Origin: Planctomycetota bacterium
Lineage (GTDB): Bacteria; Planctomycetota; UBA1135; UBA2386
Reading direction: 5' to 3'
Assembly (NCBI GenBank): GCA_016794425.1
Contig: JAEUHR010000051.1
Location: 1 to 60,752, forward strand
DNA length: 60,752 nt
The position numbers were made by a program, and so were the translations under genes. This document shows, piece by piece, positions 32,567 through 40,881 of the stretch. Under the pieces are notes generated by a model, which saw only the letters and a list, made by a program, of their open reading frames with translations, was not told the DNA's origin and made no database searches. Position 1 is the first letter of the stretch, and each line of letters starts with the position of its first letter.

Positions 32567-34429
32567 CTAGGCGCCCGCGCGCCGCGTCGAGCGGTACAAC
32601 ACGACCACCGCGACCGCGAACACCGCGAGCGCGGCGATCGCCGCCGACGGTGCGAACGGCGGCGGCGTGTAGCGGCCGGAGCCGGCGAAGTAGGCCCAGG
32701 CGGCGATGCCGACGCCGGCGAGGCCTTCACCGGCGACGAAGCCCGACGCGCACAACACGCCGGACTCGGCGTCGAGCCGTTCGGCCGGCCGCCGTTCGGC
32801 CCAGCGCCGCACGCAGCCGCCGACGAACACCGCCGCCAGCGTCGACAGCGGCAGGTAGATGCCGAGCGCGAACGGCAGCGCCGGCAGGCCGGCCAGCATG
32901 CCGGTCGCCGACACCAGCCCGCCCATCACCAGCAGGTCCCACGGCAGGCTGGCGCCGAGCACCGCCTCGACCATCGTCTGCATCAGCCGCGCCTGCGGCG
33001 CCGCGAGGCCGCCGTCGCCGAAACCGTAGGTCTCGCCCATCGCGATCACGACCGCGGCGACGACCCAGCACGCGACCGCCGCGGCGATCAGCTGGCCGAA
33101 CTGCTGCCGGTACGGCGTGCCGCCGACCAGCCAGCCGGTCTTCAGGTCCTGGCTGATGTCGCCGGCCTTCGACGCCGCGACGCAGACCACGGTGCCGACC
33201 GTCAGCACCGCGGCCTGCGCGGCGACGCCCTTCCAGCCGAGCAGCACGAACACCGCCGCGGTGCCGGCCAGCGTGATCAGCGCCATCGCCGAGGTCGGGT
33301 TCGACGACACGCCGATCACACCGACCAGCCGCGACGACACCGGCACGAACAGGAAGCCGAACAGCGCGACGCCGAGCGCGGCGACGACGCGCGCACCGAG
33401 CCCGAGTTCGCCGGCGAACAGGCCCGGCACCAGCACCAGCGCCGCGACCAGCGCGGCGACACCGCCGACGATCACGCTGCCGGGCACGTCGCGGTCCTTC
33501 GCGTCGCCGCTGCCCGTCGCGCGTGCACCGCCGAGGCCGGCCAGCACCGCGCGCAGCGATGCGAGCATCACCGGCGCCGTGCGCACCACCGTGAACAGCC
33601 CCGCCGCCGCGACCGCCCCGGCGCCGACGTAGAGCAGGAAGCGGTCCTTGACCGCCTTCGCCGACAGCGCCGCCGCGCCGGCGGCACCGCCGTCCTGCAG
33701 GCCGGCCTGGTGCACGGTCGTCACCAGCGGGTACAGCACCAGCGACGACAGCACCGCGCCCGACACCATCACGGCGGACGCGCGGAAGCCGACGATGAAG
33801 CCGACCGCCATCAGCGCCGGCGCGAGGCTCAGCGCGACGCTGCCGTTCGGCAGGAACGACGGCGACCAGCCGACCGTCTCCGGCAGCAGATGGAAGGCGC
33901 CGAACACGAGCTTCGTCGCGGCACCGACCGCGATGCCGACGACGATCCAGCGGCCGCCGCTGCCGCCGGCCTGCGTCGCGCGCAGCACCTCGGCGCAGGC
34001 GCGGCCTTCGGGGTACGGCAGGTCGCGGTCGGCGTCGACGATCAGCAACCGCCGCAGCGGCACCATCGCCAGGATGCCGAGCACGCCGCCGCACATGGCC
34101 AGCAGCGCCACCTGCCACACCGACGGCACGACGCCCCACAGGAACAGCGCCGGGATCGTGAAGATCGTGCCCGACGCCAGCGAACTCGACGCGCTGCCGA
34201 CCGTCTGCGCGAGGTTGGTCTCGAGGATCGTGCCCTTCTTCGGGAACAGCTGGAACACCAGCGCCGACAGCACCGCGATCGGGATCGACGTCGACACCGT
34301 CAGGCCGGCCTTCAGCCCGAGGTACGCGTTCGCGGCGCCGAACAGCACGCCGAACAGGAGCCCGGCCAGCACGGCCTTCAGCGTGAACTCGGCGAGACGC
34401 GGCGGCGACGGGGACGGCGACGTCGGCAT
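32567..34429 (-). CDS. Oligopeptide transporter, OPT family
   Basis: A 620-residue integral membrane protein with some fourteen hydrophobic segments. The N-terminal LKAVLAGLLFGVLFGAANAY with LGLKAGLTVSTSIP (about residues 12-45) is the hallmark of the bacterial OPT subfamily, as are LIVDADRDLPYPEGRACAEVL (about 135) and QDLKTGWLVGGTPYRQQ (about 435). It would import small peptides or metal-peptide chelates by proton symport. ATG 34429 lies 11 bases after the NYN-nuclease stop, so the pair may be co-transcribed. The C-terminus converges on the MFS gene with an eight-base gap. Confidence 0.92.
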   Translation of the reverse strand: MPTSPSPSPPRLAEFTLKAVLAGLLFGVLFGAANAYLGLKAGLTVSTSIPIAVLSALVFQLFPKKGTILETNLAQTVGSASSSLASGTIFTIPALFLWGVVPSVWQVALLAMCGGVLGILAMVPLRRLLIVDADRDLPYPEGRACAEVLRATQAGGSGGRWIVVGIAVGAATKLVFGAFHLLPETVGWSPSFLPNGSVALSLAPALMAVGFIVGFRASAVMVSGAVLSSLVLYPLVTTVHQAGLQDGGAAGAAALSAKAVKDRFLLYVGAGAVAAAGLFTVVRTAPVMLASLRAVLAGLGGARATGSGDAKDRDVPGSVIVGGVAALVAALVLVPGLFAGELGLGARVVAALGVALFGFLFVPVSSRLVGVIGVSSNPTSAMALITLAGTAAVFVLLGWKGVAAQAAVLTVGTVVCVAASKAGDISQDLKTGWLVGGTPYRQQFGQLIAAAVACWVVAAVVIAMGETYGFGDGGLAAPQARLMQTMVEAVLGASLPWDLLVMGGLVSATGMLAGLPALPFALGIYLPLSTLAAVFVGGCVRRWAERRPAERLDAESGVLCASGFVAGEGLAGVGIAAWAYFAGSGRYTPPPFAPSAAIAALAVFAVAVVVLYRSTRRAGA

Positions 34430-34440
34430 GACGGCGCGTT

Positions 34441-34971
34441 CTACGGGGCCCGGTCGTCGGGCGGAAGCGGCGGCTGCCGCAGGTCGGCCATCGGCACGCG
34501 CTGCGCGCCGCCCGACGGCCGGAACCACGTCGCCTCGTCGGCCAGCACGAGCTGGTCGCCGGCCAGCGTGAACTGCACGGTCAACACACCGCGGCGCAGC
34601 TCGTCGTGGTCGAAGAAGCGGTCGTTCGAGATCACGAGGCCACGGTGCTCGCGCGCGAAGCGCAGGATCTCGGCGTCGGGCATCGCCTCGAACGGCACCA
34701 CGGCGTAGCGCGGCCGCTGCGGCGCGACGTCCTCGCAGCGCGCGCGCAGCACCGCCTGCGCGTCGGGCCGGCAGCGGCGCGCGGTCGTCAGGTCGACGAA
34801 CACCATGACCGGCAGGTCGGGTCGCCACTCGCGGCACCAGGCCAGCACGAGGTCGAGCCGCTCGATCGGCCGCTGCTGGCTCGAAGCGATCACGTTGCTG
34901 CCGTCGACGACGATCGCGCCGAGCGGCGGCGGGTTCGGCAGCGGCGGACGGGAACGGCGGGGACCGGCCAT
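34441..34971 (-). CDS. Zc3h12a-like NYN-domain ribonuclease
   Basis: A 176-residue protein with a PIN-like NYN domain: VVDGSNV (Asp23) as the first acidic site, VFVDLTTARRCRPDA as the second, and the diagnostic VISNDRFFDHDELR (about residues 112-126) as the third. Family members cleave single-stranded RNA with Mg2+. Pro-rich segments flank the domain at both ends. A -10-like TACGAA (34982-34987 on the minus strand) lies 10 bases before the ATG. The gene is followed by the OPT transporter; no functional link is evident. Confidence 0.82.
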   Translation of the reverse strand: MAGPRRSRPPLPNPPPLGAIVVDGSNVIASSQQRPIERLDLVLAWCREWRPDLPVMVFVDLTTARRCRPDAQAVLRARCEDVAPQRPRYAVVPFEAMPDAEILRFAREHRGLVISNDRFFDHDELRRGVLTVQFTLAGDQLVLADEATWFRPSGGAQRVPMADLRQPPLPPDDRAP

Positions 34972-35003
34972 CGGGCGCGCGTTCGTAGCACGGCGGCGCC
35001 GGT

Positions 35004-35009
35004 TATGCT
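35004..35009 (+). promoter_or_regulatory. -10-like box ahead of the 331-residue membrane protein gene
   Basis: TATGCT ends nine bases before the ATG at 35019, leaving at most a two-base leader. No good -35 is visible. Confidence 0.35.
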
Positions 35010-35018
35010 GCCGCGCCG

Positions 35019-36014
35019 ATGCAGATCCCGCAGTTCTGGGCAGAGGCGAGGGTCGAGGGCAAGGTGCAGGGCCGGCAGCGCGTCGTGCGTCGCTTCGGCT
35101 GGTCCGATGCCAGCGAGGCCGATGCCCAGCAGCAGGCGTTCGCGCGGGCGCGTTCGGCGCTGGCCGAACTGCAGGCCGGACGTTGGGTCGTGCCGCGCGA
35201 GCTGAAGACCGCGTACGGCGACGGCGGGCTGCCGATCCGCGAGCAGGTGCTGGCGCGGCGCGGCACCCTCGTGGTGACGCGCAACTCGTACGGCGCGCAC
35301 TGCCTCAACGAACCCGACGTGCTGTTCGCCGACATCGACACCGACGCGCGGCTGCCGCGGCTGTGGGAGCGCCTGTTCTCGTTCGCGACCCGCGATCTGC
35401 TGCTGCTGACCATCGGCGGCGGCCTGCTGCTGTTCGCGCAGCAGCAACGCTGGTCGGGCTGCGCGCTGGCGCTGCTGGCGCTGCCGGCGCTCAGCGTGCT
35501 GCTGGGCTGGCGCCGGCGCCTGCTCGCCTCGCCGCGCATGCGGCAGCGCGCCCGCGCGCAGGCGATGGCGCTGTTCGAACGCGTGGTGCGCGCCGTGCCG
35601 GGCGCCCGGTTCGCGTGCTACGAGACGCCGGCCGGGTGGCGGCTGCTGGCGCTTCACGCCACGTACGATCCGGCGGATCCGGCCACGGCGCGGCTCCTGC
35701 GCGACCTCGGCAGCGATCCGGCGTTCGTGCAGATGTGCGAACTGCAGCGCTGCTTCCGCGCCCGCACCAGCGGCAAGCCGTGGCGCATGGGCGTGCGGCA
35801 CATCGTGCCGAGGCCCGGCATCTGGCCGGTGCATCCCGACCGCATGGCCCGGCGCGCGACGTGGATCGCCGAGTACGAGGCCGCGGCCGCGAACTTCGCC
35901 GCCTGCCGGTTCATCGGCGAGATCGGCGACGGGCCGGTGCACCCGCGCTGCGCCGAGGTGCAGCGGCTGCACGACGAACTGAGCCGCGCGCGCACCGACC
36001 TGCCGCTGGCCTGA
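35019..36014 (+). CDS. Conserved-looking membrane protein of unknown function
   Basis: A 331-residue protein I cannot assign. Residues 1-115 are soluble, starting QIPQFWAEARVEGKVQGRQRVVRRFGWSD and containing an NSYGAHCLNEPDVLFADID stretch. Two membrane helices lie at about 127-166 with a short turn between them. Residues 185-331 are again soluble with RFACYETPAGWRLLALHATYDPAD and a Cys-containing CRFIGEIGDGPVHP near the end. The two soluble halves probably face the cytoplasm. It stands alone with its own -10 box and converges on dnaE2. Confidence 0.6.
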   Translation: MQIPQFWAEARVEGKVQGRQRVVRRFGWSDASEADAQQQAFARARSALAELQAGRWVVPRELKTAYGDGGLPIREQVLARRGTLVVTRNSYGAHCLNEPDVLFADIDTDARLPRLWERLFSFATRDLLLLTIGGGLLLFAQQQRWSGCALALLALPALSVLLGWRRRLLASPRMRQRARAQAMALFERVVRAVPGARFACYETPAGWRLLALHATYDPADPATARLLRDLGSDPAFVQMCELQRCFRARTSGKPWRMGVRHIVPRPGIWPVHPDRMARRATWIAEYEAAAANFAACRFIGEIGDGPVHPRCAEVQRLHDELSRARTDLPLA

Positions 36015-36024
36015 CCGGCGCCGC

Positions 36025-39000
36025 TCACCCGACGGGCTCGACCGCGAGCGCGTGCAGGCCGAGCCCGCCGAGCCGCTCCTCCACCACGCCGCGCACGACG
36101 AACGGCCCGCGGCCCTGCAGCAGGCCGCCGTACTGCCGGAACACCGTCGGGAACAACGTCGCCTCGACGATGCCGGTGTCGTCCTCGATGGTCAGGAAGC
36201 ACATCGCCTCGCCGTCGCGGCCGACGCCGCCGCGATGGCCGCGGTAGGCGACCACGAAGCCGCAGACCGCGACGCGCTCGCCGCAGTGGGCGTCGAGCCG
36301 GCCGCACGGCACCGTGCCGCGCCGCTGCGGCAACGCTCCGCGCCGCCACAACACGTCGACCGGATGGCTGCCGAGCGTGAAGCCGAGCAGGCGCAGTTCG
36401 GCGTCGCTGCGGCGGCCCTCGTCGAACTCCGGCAGCGCCGGGTAGGTCACCTCGCGCGGCAGCAGCGCCTCGGCGAACAGCGCGCCGCGCGCCGCGTTCG
36501 CGAGCTGTTGCGCGGCCTGCTGGCCCTGCCGCGACGTCGCGACCTGCAACCGCCACAGCAGTTCGGGCCGCGACGGACCGAGCGCGTCGAGCGCCCCGCA
36601 CAGGATCAGGTTCTCGACCTCGTCGCGCGCCGGCCGCACGCGCTGCAGGAAGTCCGGCAGCGACCGGAACGCGCCGCCGACCCGCCGCGCGGTCAGGATC
36701 GCCTGCACCGTGCGTTCGGTCAGACCACGCACGGTGCCGAGGCCGATGCGCAGCGTGTCGGCGGCGACCAGTTCGTGTTCGGCGGCGCCGCGCTGCACGC
36801 ACGGCGCCAGCAGCCGCCCGCCGAGCCGTTTGCACTCCTCGGCGTAAACGCCCGGCGCGAAGTAGCCGGCGTCGTTGCGCAGCAGCGCGCCGAGGAACGC
36901 GATCGGCCAGCGCGCCTTCAGCCAGACGCAGCGGTAGGCCAGCCGGCCGTAGCTGACCGCGTGCGCCTTGCAGAACGAGTAGGCGGCGAACCGCGCCATC
37001 TCGGCCCAGATCTGCTCGATCGCCGGCCGCGGCAGCCCCTGCCGCAGCCCCGCGACCACGAACGCGTCGAACGCGTCTGCCGGCGTGCTGCTGCGTTTGC
37101 CGAGCTGCCGCCGCAGCCCGTCGCCGGCGGTCGCGTCGACGCCGGCGATCACCATCGCCGCGCGGATCACGTCCTCCTGGTAGAGCAGGATGCCGAACGT
37201 GTCGGCGAACACCTCGGCCAGCAGCGGATGCGCGGCCGCGACCGGTTCGAGCCCACGCGCCCGCCGCACGAACGCGTCCTTCATGCCGGCCGCGGCCGGC
37301 CCCGGCCGCACCAGCGCGATCGCCTGGATCACGCGGTCCATCGTCGCGGCGGCCATCTGCTGCAGCAGCGTGCGCATCGCCGGCGACTCGACCTGGAAAC
37401 AGCCGAGCGTACGGCCCTGCTGCAGCAGCACCGCGCTGCGCGGATCGTCCTCGGCGATCGCCGTCAGGTCGGGCACGGCGATGCCGTGCTGGCGCAGCAT
37501 CGCGGTGCAGTCGTGCACGATCGTCAGCGCGCGGTTGCCGAGCAGGTCGATCTTGACCATGCCGAGCCCCTCGACGAAGTGCATGTCGTACTGCGTGACG
37601 ACGACGCCCTTCGCGGCGCGTTCGAGCGGCGCGTGCGTGGCGATCGGCGCCGGCGTGATCACGACACCGCCCGGGTGCACGCCGAGATGGCGCGGCGCGG
37701 CCAGCAGGTGCTGCGCCGCCTGCAGCAGCAGCGCTTCGCGTTCGGGCGGCAGCACGTCGCCGTCGGCGCGGCCGTCTGCGCGCGCGCCGCGGCGCCAGAA
37801 GCCCGGCGTCTCGGCGACCGCCGCCGCGAGATCGAGATCGCCGTGCGCGTGCCACGGCAGCAGCTTGCTGCGCCGCGCCGCCTCACCGGGCGGCAGACCG
37901 AGCACCTTCGCCGCCTCCTGGTAGGCGGCGCGCGGGCCGCACGTGTTGTAGGTCGCGATGCGCGCGACGTGCGCGGGCCCGAAGTGCGCGTAGACCGCGT
38001 CGACCAGTTCGTCGCGGCGCCGCCAGCAGAAGTCGAGGTCGATGTCGGGCAGATCGTTGCGGCCCGGGTTCAGGAACCGCTCGAACAGGAGGCCATAGCG
38101 CAGCGGTTCGGCGTCGGTGAGCCCGAGGCAGTAGGCGACCAGGCTGCCGCCCGCCGAACCGCGGCCGAGGAACGGGATGTCGCGCGCGCGCGCCAGGTCG
38201 GCGATCGCCGCGACCGCGAGGAAGTACGGCGCGAACCCCATGCGCTCGATCACCGCCAGTTCGTGGTCGCCGCGGGCGCGGGCCGCGGCGTGCTCGCCGT
38301 AGCGGCGCTGCAGCCCCGCTGCGACCAACGCGCGCAGATGCCGTTCGGCGGTCGTGCCGGCGGGCACGGCGACCGGCGGGAAGATCGGCGCCGGCCGCTC
38401 GGCGAACCGCAGCGAGCAGCTCGCCAGCACCTCGGCCGCGGTCGCCAGCGCTGCCGGATGGTCGCCGTGGCCGCCGGGCGGCACCCCGCGCGGCGGCAGG
38501 TGCGCGCTGGCCGGAGCGACCTGGATGCCGCGCAGGTCCGCGGCCGGATCGCCACCACGCAGTCCGCGGTTCCACTTCACGGCCAGGAACAAGCGGTGCA
38601 GTTCGTGGTCGTGCTCGGTGGGGAACCAGACGTCGTGCACCGCACACAGCCGCAGCTCGAGATCGTGCGCCAGCGCGACCAGCTGCGACCGCGGCCACAC
38701 CGGCCCGGGATCGGGCAGCTTGCGGCCGGTGCCAGCCGCGGCGCTCGCCGGCACCACCGATCCGGACTCGCCGGGACGGTGGCCGGGCAGCGGCACCAGC
38801 AGCCGGTCGCGCGGCACCCGCGCCGCGAGCGCAGGCGCGAGCCGTGGATCGCCGCACAAGAACCACAAGCCGGCCGCGTGCCGTTCGCAGGCGCGCGGCA
38901 GATCGAACGGCTGCGGACCGACGACGCCGTGCCGTTCGCCGAGCAGGGCGCAGAGCGACGCATAGCCGCCATGGTCCTGCGCCAGCACGACCAGGCGCAG

Positions 39001-39207
39001 GCCGTCGTGCACGAGCTCGCAGCCGAACACCGCCTGCAGACCGACGCGCGCGGCCTCGCGCGCGAACGGATACAGACCGTAGAGCCCGTTCGTGTCGGCG
39101 AGCACGAGGTGCCCCGCGCCGCGCCGCACCGCCTCCTCGCACAGCGCCCGCGGCGATGCCGGCGCCGTCAGCAGCGAGAAGTGGGTGCGCGCGAGCAGGA
39201 GGACCAC
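36025..39207 (-). CDS. dnaE2: Error-prone DNA polymerase III alpha subunit (DnaE2/ImuC type)
   Basis: A 1060-residue C-family polymerase. An N-terminal PHP domain (about residues 1-190) starts with LLARTHFSLLTAP. The catalytic aspartates are in NDLPDIDLDFCWRRRDEL (about 386-390) and VKIDLLGNRALTIV (about 552). A helix-hairpin-helix region (GTVRGLTERTVQAIL) and a C-terminal OB fold follow. Replicative DnaE is usually longer (about 1160) and has a complete PHP site; length and sequence style here fit the DnaE2 branch used in SOS mutagenesis. GTG 39207 is the start. Its usual partners imuA and imuB are not in the window. Confidence 0.88.
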   Translation of the reverse strand: MVLLLARTHFSLLTAPASPRALCEEAVRRGAGHLVLADTNGLYGLYPFAREAARVGLQAVFGCELVHDGLRLVVLAQDHGGYASLCALLGERHGVVGPQPFDLPRACERHAAGLWFLCGDPRLAPALAARVPRDRLLVPLPGHRPGESGSVVPASAAAGTGRKLPDPGPVWPRSQLVALAHDLELRLCAVHDVWFPTEHDHELHRLFLAVKWNRGLRGGDPAADLRGIQVAPASAHLPPRGVPPGGHGDHPAALATAAEVLASCSLRFAERPAPIFPPVAVPAGTTAERHLRALVAAGLQRRYGEHAAARARGDHELAVIERMGFAPYFLAVAAIADLARARDIPFLGRGSAGGSLVAYCLGLTDAEPLRYGLLFERFLNPGRNDLPDIDLDFCWRRRDELVDAVYAHFGPAHVARIATYNTCGPRAAYQEAAKVLGLPPGEAARRSKLLPWHAHGDLDLAAAVAETPGFWRRGARADGRADGDVLPPEREALLLQAAQHLLAAPRHLGVHPGGVVITPAPIATHAPLERAAKGVVVTQYDMHFVEGLGMVKIDLLGNRALTIVHDCTAMLRQHGIAVPDLTAIAEDDPRSAVLLQQGRTLGCFQVESPAMRTLLQQMAAATMDRVIQAIALVRPGPAAAGMKDAFVRRARGLEPVAAAHPLLAEVFADTFGILLYQEDVIRAAMVIAGVDATAGDGLRRQLGKRSSTPADAFDAFVVAGLRQGLPRPAIEQIWAEMARFAAYSFCKAHAVSYGRLAYRCVWLKARWPIAFLGALLRNDAGYFAPGVYAEECKRLGGRLLAPCVQRGAAEHELVAADTLRIGLGTVRGLTERTVQAILTARRVGGAFRSLPDFLQRVRPARDEVENLILCGALDALGPSRPELLWRLQVATSRQGQQAAQQLANAARGALFAEALLPREVTYPALPEFDEGRRSDAELRLLGFTLGSHPVDVLWRRGALPQRRGTVPCGRLDAHCGERVAVCGFVVAYRGHRGGVGRDGEAMCFLTIEDDTGIVEATLFPTVFRQYGGLLQGRGPFVVRGVVEERLGGLGLHALAVEPVG

Positions 39208-39213
39208 CCCCGC

Positions 39214-39241
39214 GGTATACCTAACGGATACCGAACATCAA
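39214..39241 (-). promoter_or_regulatory. Promoter and possible SOS operator of dnaE2
   Basis: On the minus strand TTGATG (39236-39241) and TATACC (39214-39219) are 16 bases apart, with the -10 ending six bases before GTG 39207. Between them lies GTTC-N7-GTTA, one base off the GTTC-N7-GTTC LexA box known from Alphaproteobacteria. GGTAT also recurs with an 11-base period. Confidence 0.45.
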
Positions 39242-39273
39242 CCGCTGCCGACGAGCTGATGACTTGCGTGGAT

Positions 39274-39299
39274 CACCCGCCCGGACCGCGGCCCGGGTG
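39274..39299 (-). terminator. Hairpin between the RNA-binding protein gene and dnaE2
   Basis: CACCCG pairs with CGGGTG around a GC-rich loop. A second, 12-base perfect palindrome (CGACTGCAGTCG) lies at 39351-39362, seven bases past the stop of the RNA-binding protein gene. Either could end that transcript; no T-run is present. Confidence 0.3.
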
Positions 39300-39368
39300 C
39301 TCGGGTCTGCGGGCACGGCGCCACCTCGGTGTCCGAAGGGCGCTCCCAAACGACTGCAGTCGCAGCCG

Positions 39369-39944
39369 TTACTCGTCGTCGTCGTCGTCGTAGCGGCGGT
39401 GGCCGCGGCGCCCGCCGTAGTCCTCGTCGGTGTCGTCGCGACGCCGCGGCTGCGGCCGGCGATGCTCCTGCTCCCGCTCGCGTTTGGGCCGGGCATCGGG
39501 TCCGAAGCGGTTCCCGCGCGCGGCATCGTCGCCGAACCGCGGCCCGCCGCTGGCCGGCGCAGCGCCGCCGGCGACGCCGCCCGCGCCGCCCGCGCCGGGA
39601 CCACCCGCGCCGGGACCGCCGGCCGGCCGCGGCCCGCCACCCATCGGCGGCCGATCGCCGCGCGGGCCACCGGGACCGCCGGGGCCGGGTGGACGGCGCT
39701 CCTCGGCTTCGGTCACGCGCAGCTGGCGCGTGCCGAACACGGCGCCGTTCATCGCCTCGATCGCCTTGCGCGCCTGGTCCTCGGTAGCCATCTCGACGAA
39801 GGCGAACCCGCGCGGGCGCTGCGTCTCGCGGTCGAGCACGATGTGCACGCGCTCGACCGTGCGGCCATCCTGTCCGAACGCAGCCCGCAGGCTGGCTTCG
39901 TCGGCGTCGTAGGGGAGATTCCCGACGTAGAGTCGCTTGCCCAT
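39369..39944 (-). CDS. RRM-domain RNA-binding protein with Gly/Pro-rich tail
   Basis: A 191-residue protein. One RNA recognition motif spans residues 3-80, with RNP2 LYVGNL (5-10) and RNP1 RGFAFVEM (45-52). The tail is first Gly/Pro/Ala-rich (about 85-145) and then strongly charged, ending in a run of aspartates. Bacterial RRM proteins of this type resemble the cyanobacterial cold-inducible Rbp proteins and bind single-stranded RNA. The nearest -10-like box is at 40073-40078, giving a leader of about 120 bases, which would suit post-transcriptional or cold control. It is divergent from msrA. Confidence 0.93.
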   Translation of the reverse strand: MGKRLYVGNLPYDADEASLRAAFGQDGRTVERVHIVLDRETQRPRGFAFVEMATEDQARKAIEAMNGAVFGTRQLRVTEAEERRPPGPGGPGGPRGDRPPMGGGPRPAGGPGAGGPGAGGAGGVAGGAAPASGGPRFGDDAARGNRFGPDARPKREREQEHRRPQPRRRDDTDEDYGGRRGHRRYDDDDDE

Positions 39945-40072
39945 TCGAAATCAGACTCGTGCGAACACGGATGGCGCACGCCAGTCGCGGTGGAACCTGT
40001 TGCCTCCTCGCGGTTCGCGCCGATCGGTGTGCGGCCGCCCCGGAGAGTGAGAGGGCCCCGGCGGCGGCGCGG

Positions 40073-40078
40073 ATGATA
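40073..40078 (-). promoter_or_regulatory. -10-like box of the RNA-binding protein gene with long leader
   Basis: TATCAT on the minus strand matches the -10 consensus at five of six positions. Initiation seven bases downstream would give a 5' leader of about 120 bases (39945-40066). The leader contains inverted GC-rich segments that could fold. Confidence 0.4.
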
Positions 40079-40162
40079 CTTGCGACCGCAGCCGCCGAAA
40101 GCGCCGAGCGCAGTTTCCCGGTCGGCCGCAACCGCCGAGGTTGTGCCTCCCGGCGCCGGTCC

Positions 40163-40168
40163 TAGTCT
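40163..40168 (+). promoter_or_regulatory. -10-like box of msrA
   Basis: TAGTCT ends seven bases before the ATG at 40176, with a partial -35 (TTGTGC, 40141-40146) 16 bases upstream. Transcription would begin at or beside the start codon. Confidence 0.4.
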
Positions 40169-40175
40169 GCGCGCC

Positions 40176-40880
40176 ATGCCTCCGCACCGCCGCCTGCCCG
40201 CGCTGATCCTCGCCGCCATGGGCCTGTGGGCCGCAGCCTGTTCGCAGCCCGCAGCCCAGCCGAATCCGACTCCTTCCCCGGCCGCCACCAGCGCTGCCGC
40301 AGCCCCGACCACCCCGACCACCATGCCCGACACTCCGAACCACTCCCCCACCCCCGCAGCCCGGCGCGACCTGGCGACGTTCGGCGGCGGCTGCTTCTGG
40401 TGCGTCGAAGCGGTCTTCGAACGCGTCGACGGCGTGCTCGACGTGGTCTCCGGCTACGCCGGCGGCGCCGACGACGCGCCCACCTACGAGCAGGTCTGCT
40501 CCGGGCGCACCGGCCACGCCGAAGTCGTACAGATCGCCTTCGATCCGGCGCAGGTCCGCTACGAGGACCTGCTCGACCTGTTCTTCCGCGCGCACGATCC
40601 GACGACGCTGAACCAGCAGGGCCCCGATCACGGTACGCAGTACCGGTCGGTCGTGTTCACGCACTCCGACGCCCAGCGCAGCGCCGCGCTGGCCGCGATC
40701 GAGCGGGCGCAGCCGCGCTTTGCGGCGACGATCGTCACCGAGGTCAGCGCCGCGCCGCGGTTCTGGCCGGCCGAGGACTACCACCAGGACTTCTTCCGCA
40801 AGAACCCGAACCAGGCCTACTGCCGCGCGATGATCCCGCCGAAGCTGAAGAAGCTCGGCCTCGACGGCGCGACGAAGTGA
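40176..40880 (+). CDS. msrA: Lipoprotein peptide-methionine (S)-S-oxide reductase
   Basis: A 234-residue MsrA. A lipoprotein signal (LPALILAAMGLWAAAC, Cys22) and a Pro/Ala/Thr-rich linker of about 40 residues precede the catalytic domain. The active-site motif GGCFWC holds the nucleophilic Cys73. The family regions SGYAGG and ARDPTTLNQQGPDHGTQYRS (here AHDPTTLNQQGPD) and EDYHQDFF are intact. It reduces methionine-S-sulfoxide in proteins; the lipid anchor places it outside the cytoplasm, so it would repair envelope proteins and need an extracytoplasmic reductant. It converges on the DUF1579-like gene with a one-base gap. Confidence 0.95.
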   Translation: MPPHRRLPALILAAMGLWAAACSQPAAQPNPTPSPAATSAAAAPTTPTTMPDTPNHSPTPAARRDLATFGGGCFWCVEAVFERVDGVLDVVSGYAGGADDAPTYEQVCSGRTGHAEVVQIAFDPAQVRYEDLLDLFFRAHDPTTLNQQGPDHGTQYRSVVFTHSDAQRSAALAAIERAQPRFAATIVTEVSAAPRFWPAEDYHQDFFRKNPNQAYCRAMIPPKLKKLGLDGATK

Positions 40881-40881
40881 T

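Noticed and set aside
32746..34837. Other frames overlapping the OPT transporter gene
   Set aside because: They are Arg/Ala-rich shadows; the OPT frame carries hydrophobic segments and family motifs.
36025..39207. Replicative DNA polymerase III alpha (dnaE1)
   Set aside because: Length near 1060 residues and a PHP start lacking the usual HSHYS-type metal site fit the DnaE2 branch better.
39351..39362. Twelve-base palindrome CGACTGCAGTCG as operator
   Set aside because: It lies after the stop codon of the RNA-binding protein gene, not in a promoter, and could be chance.
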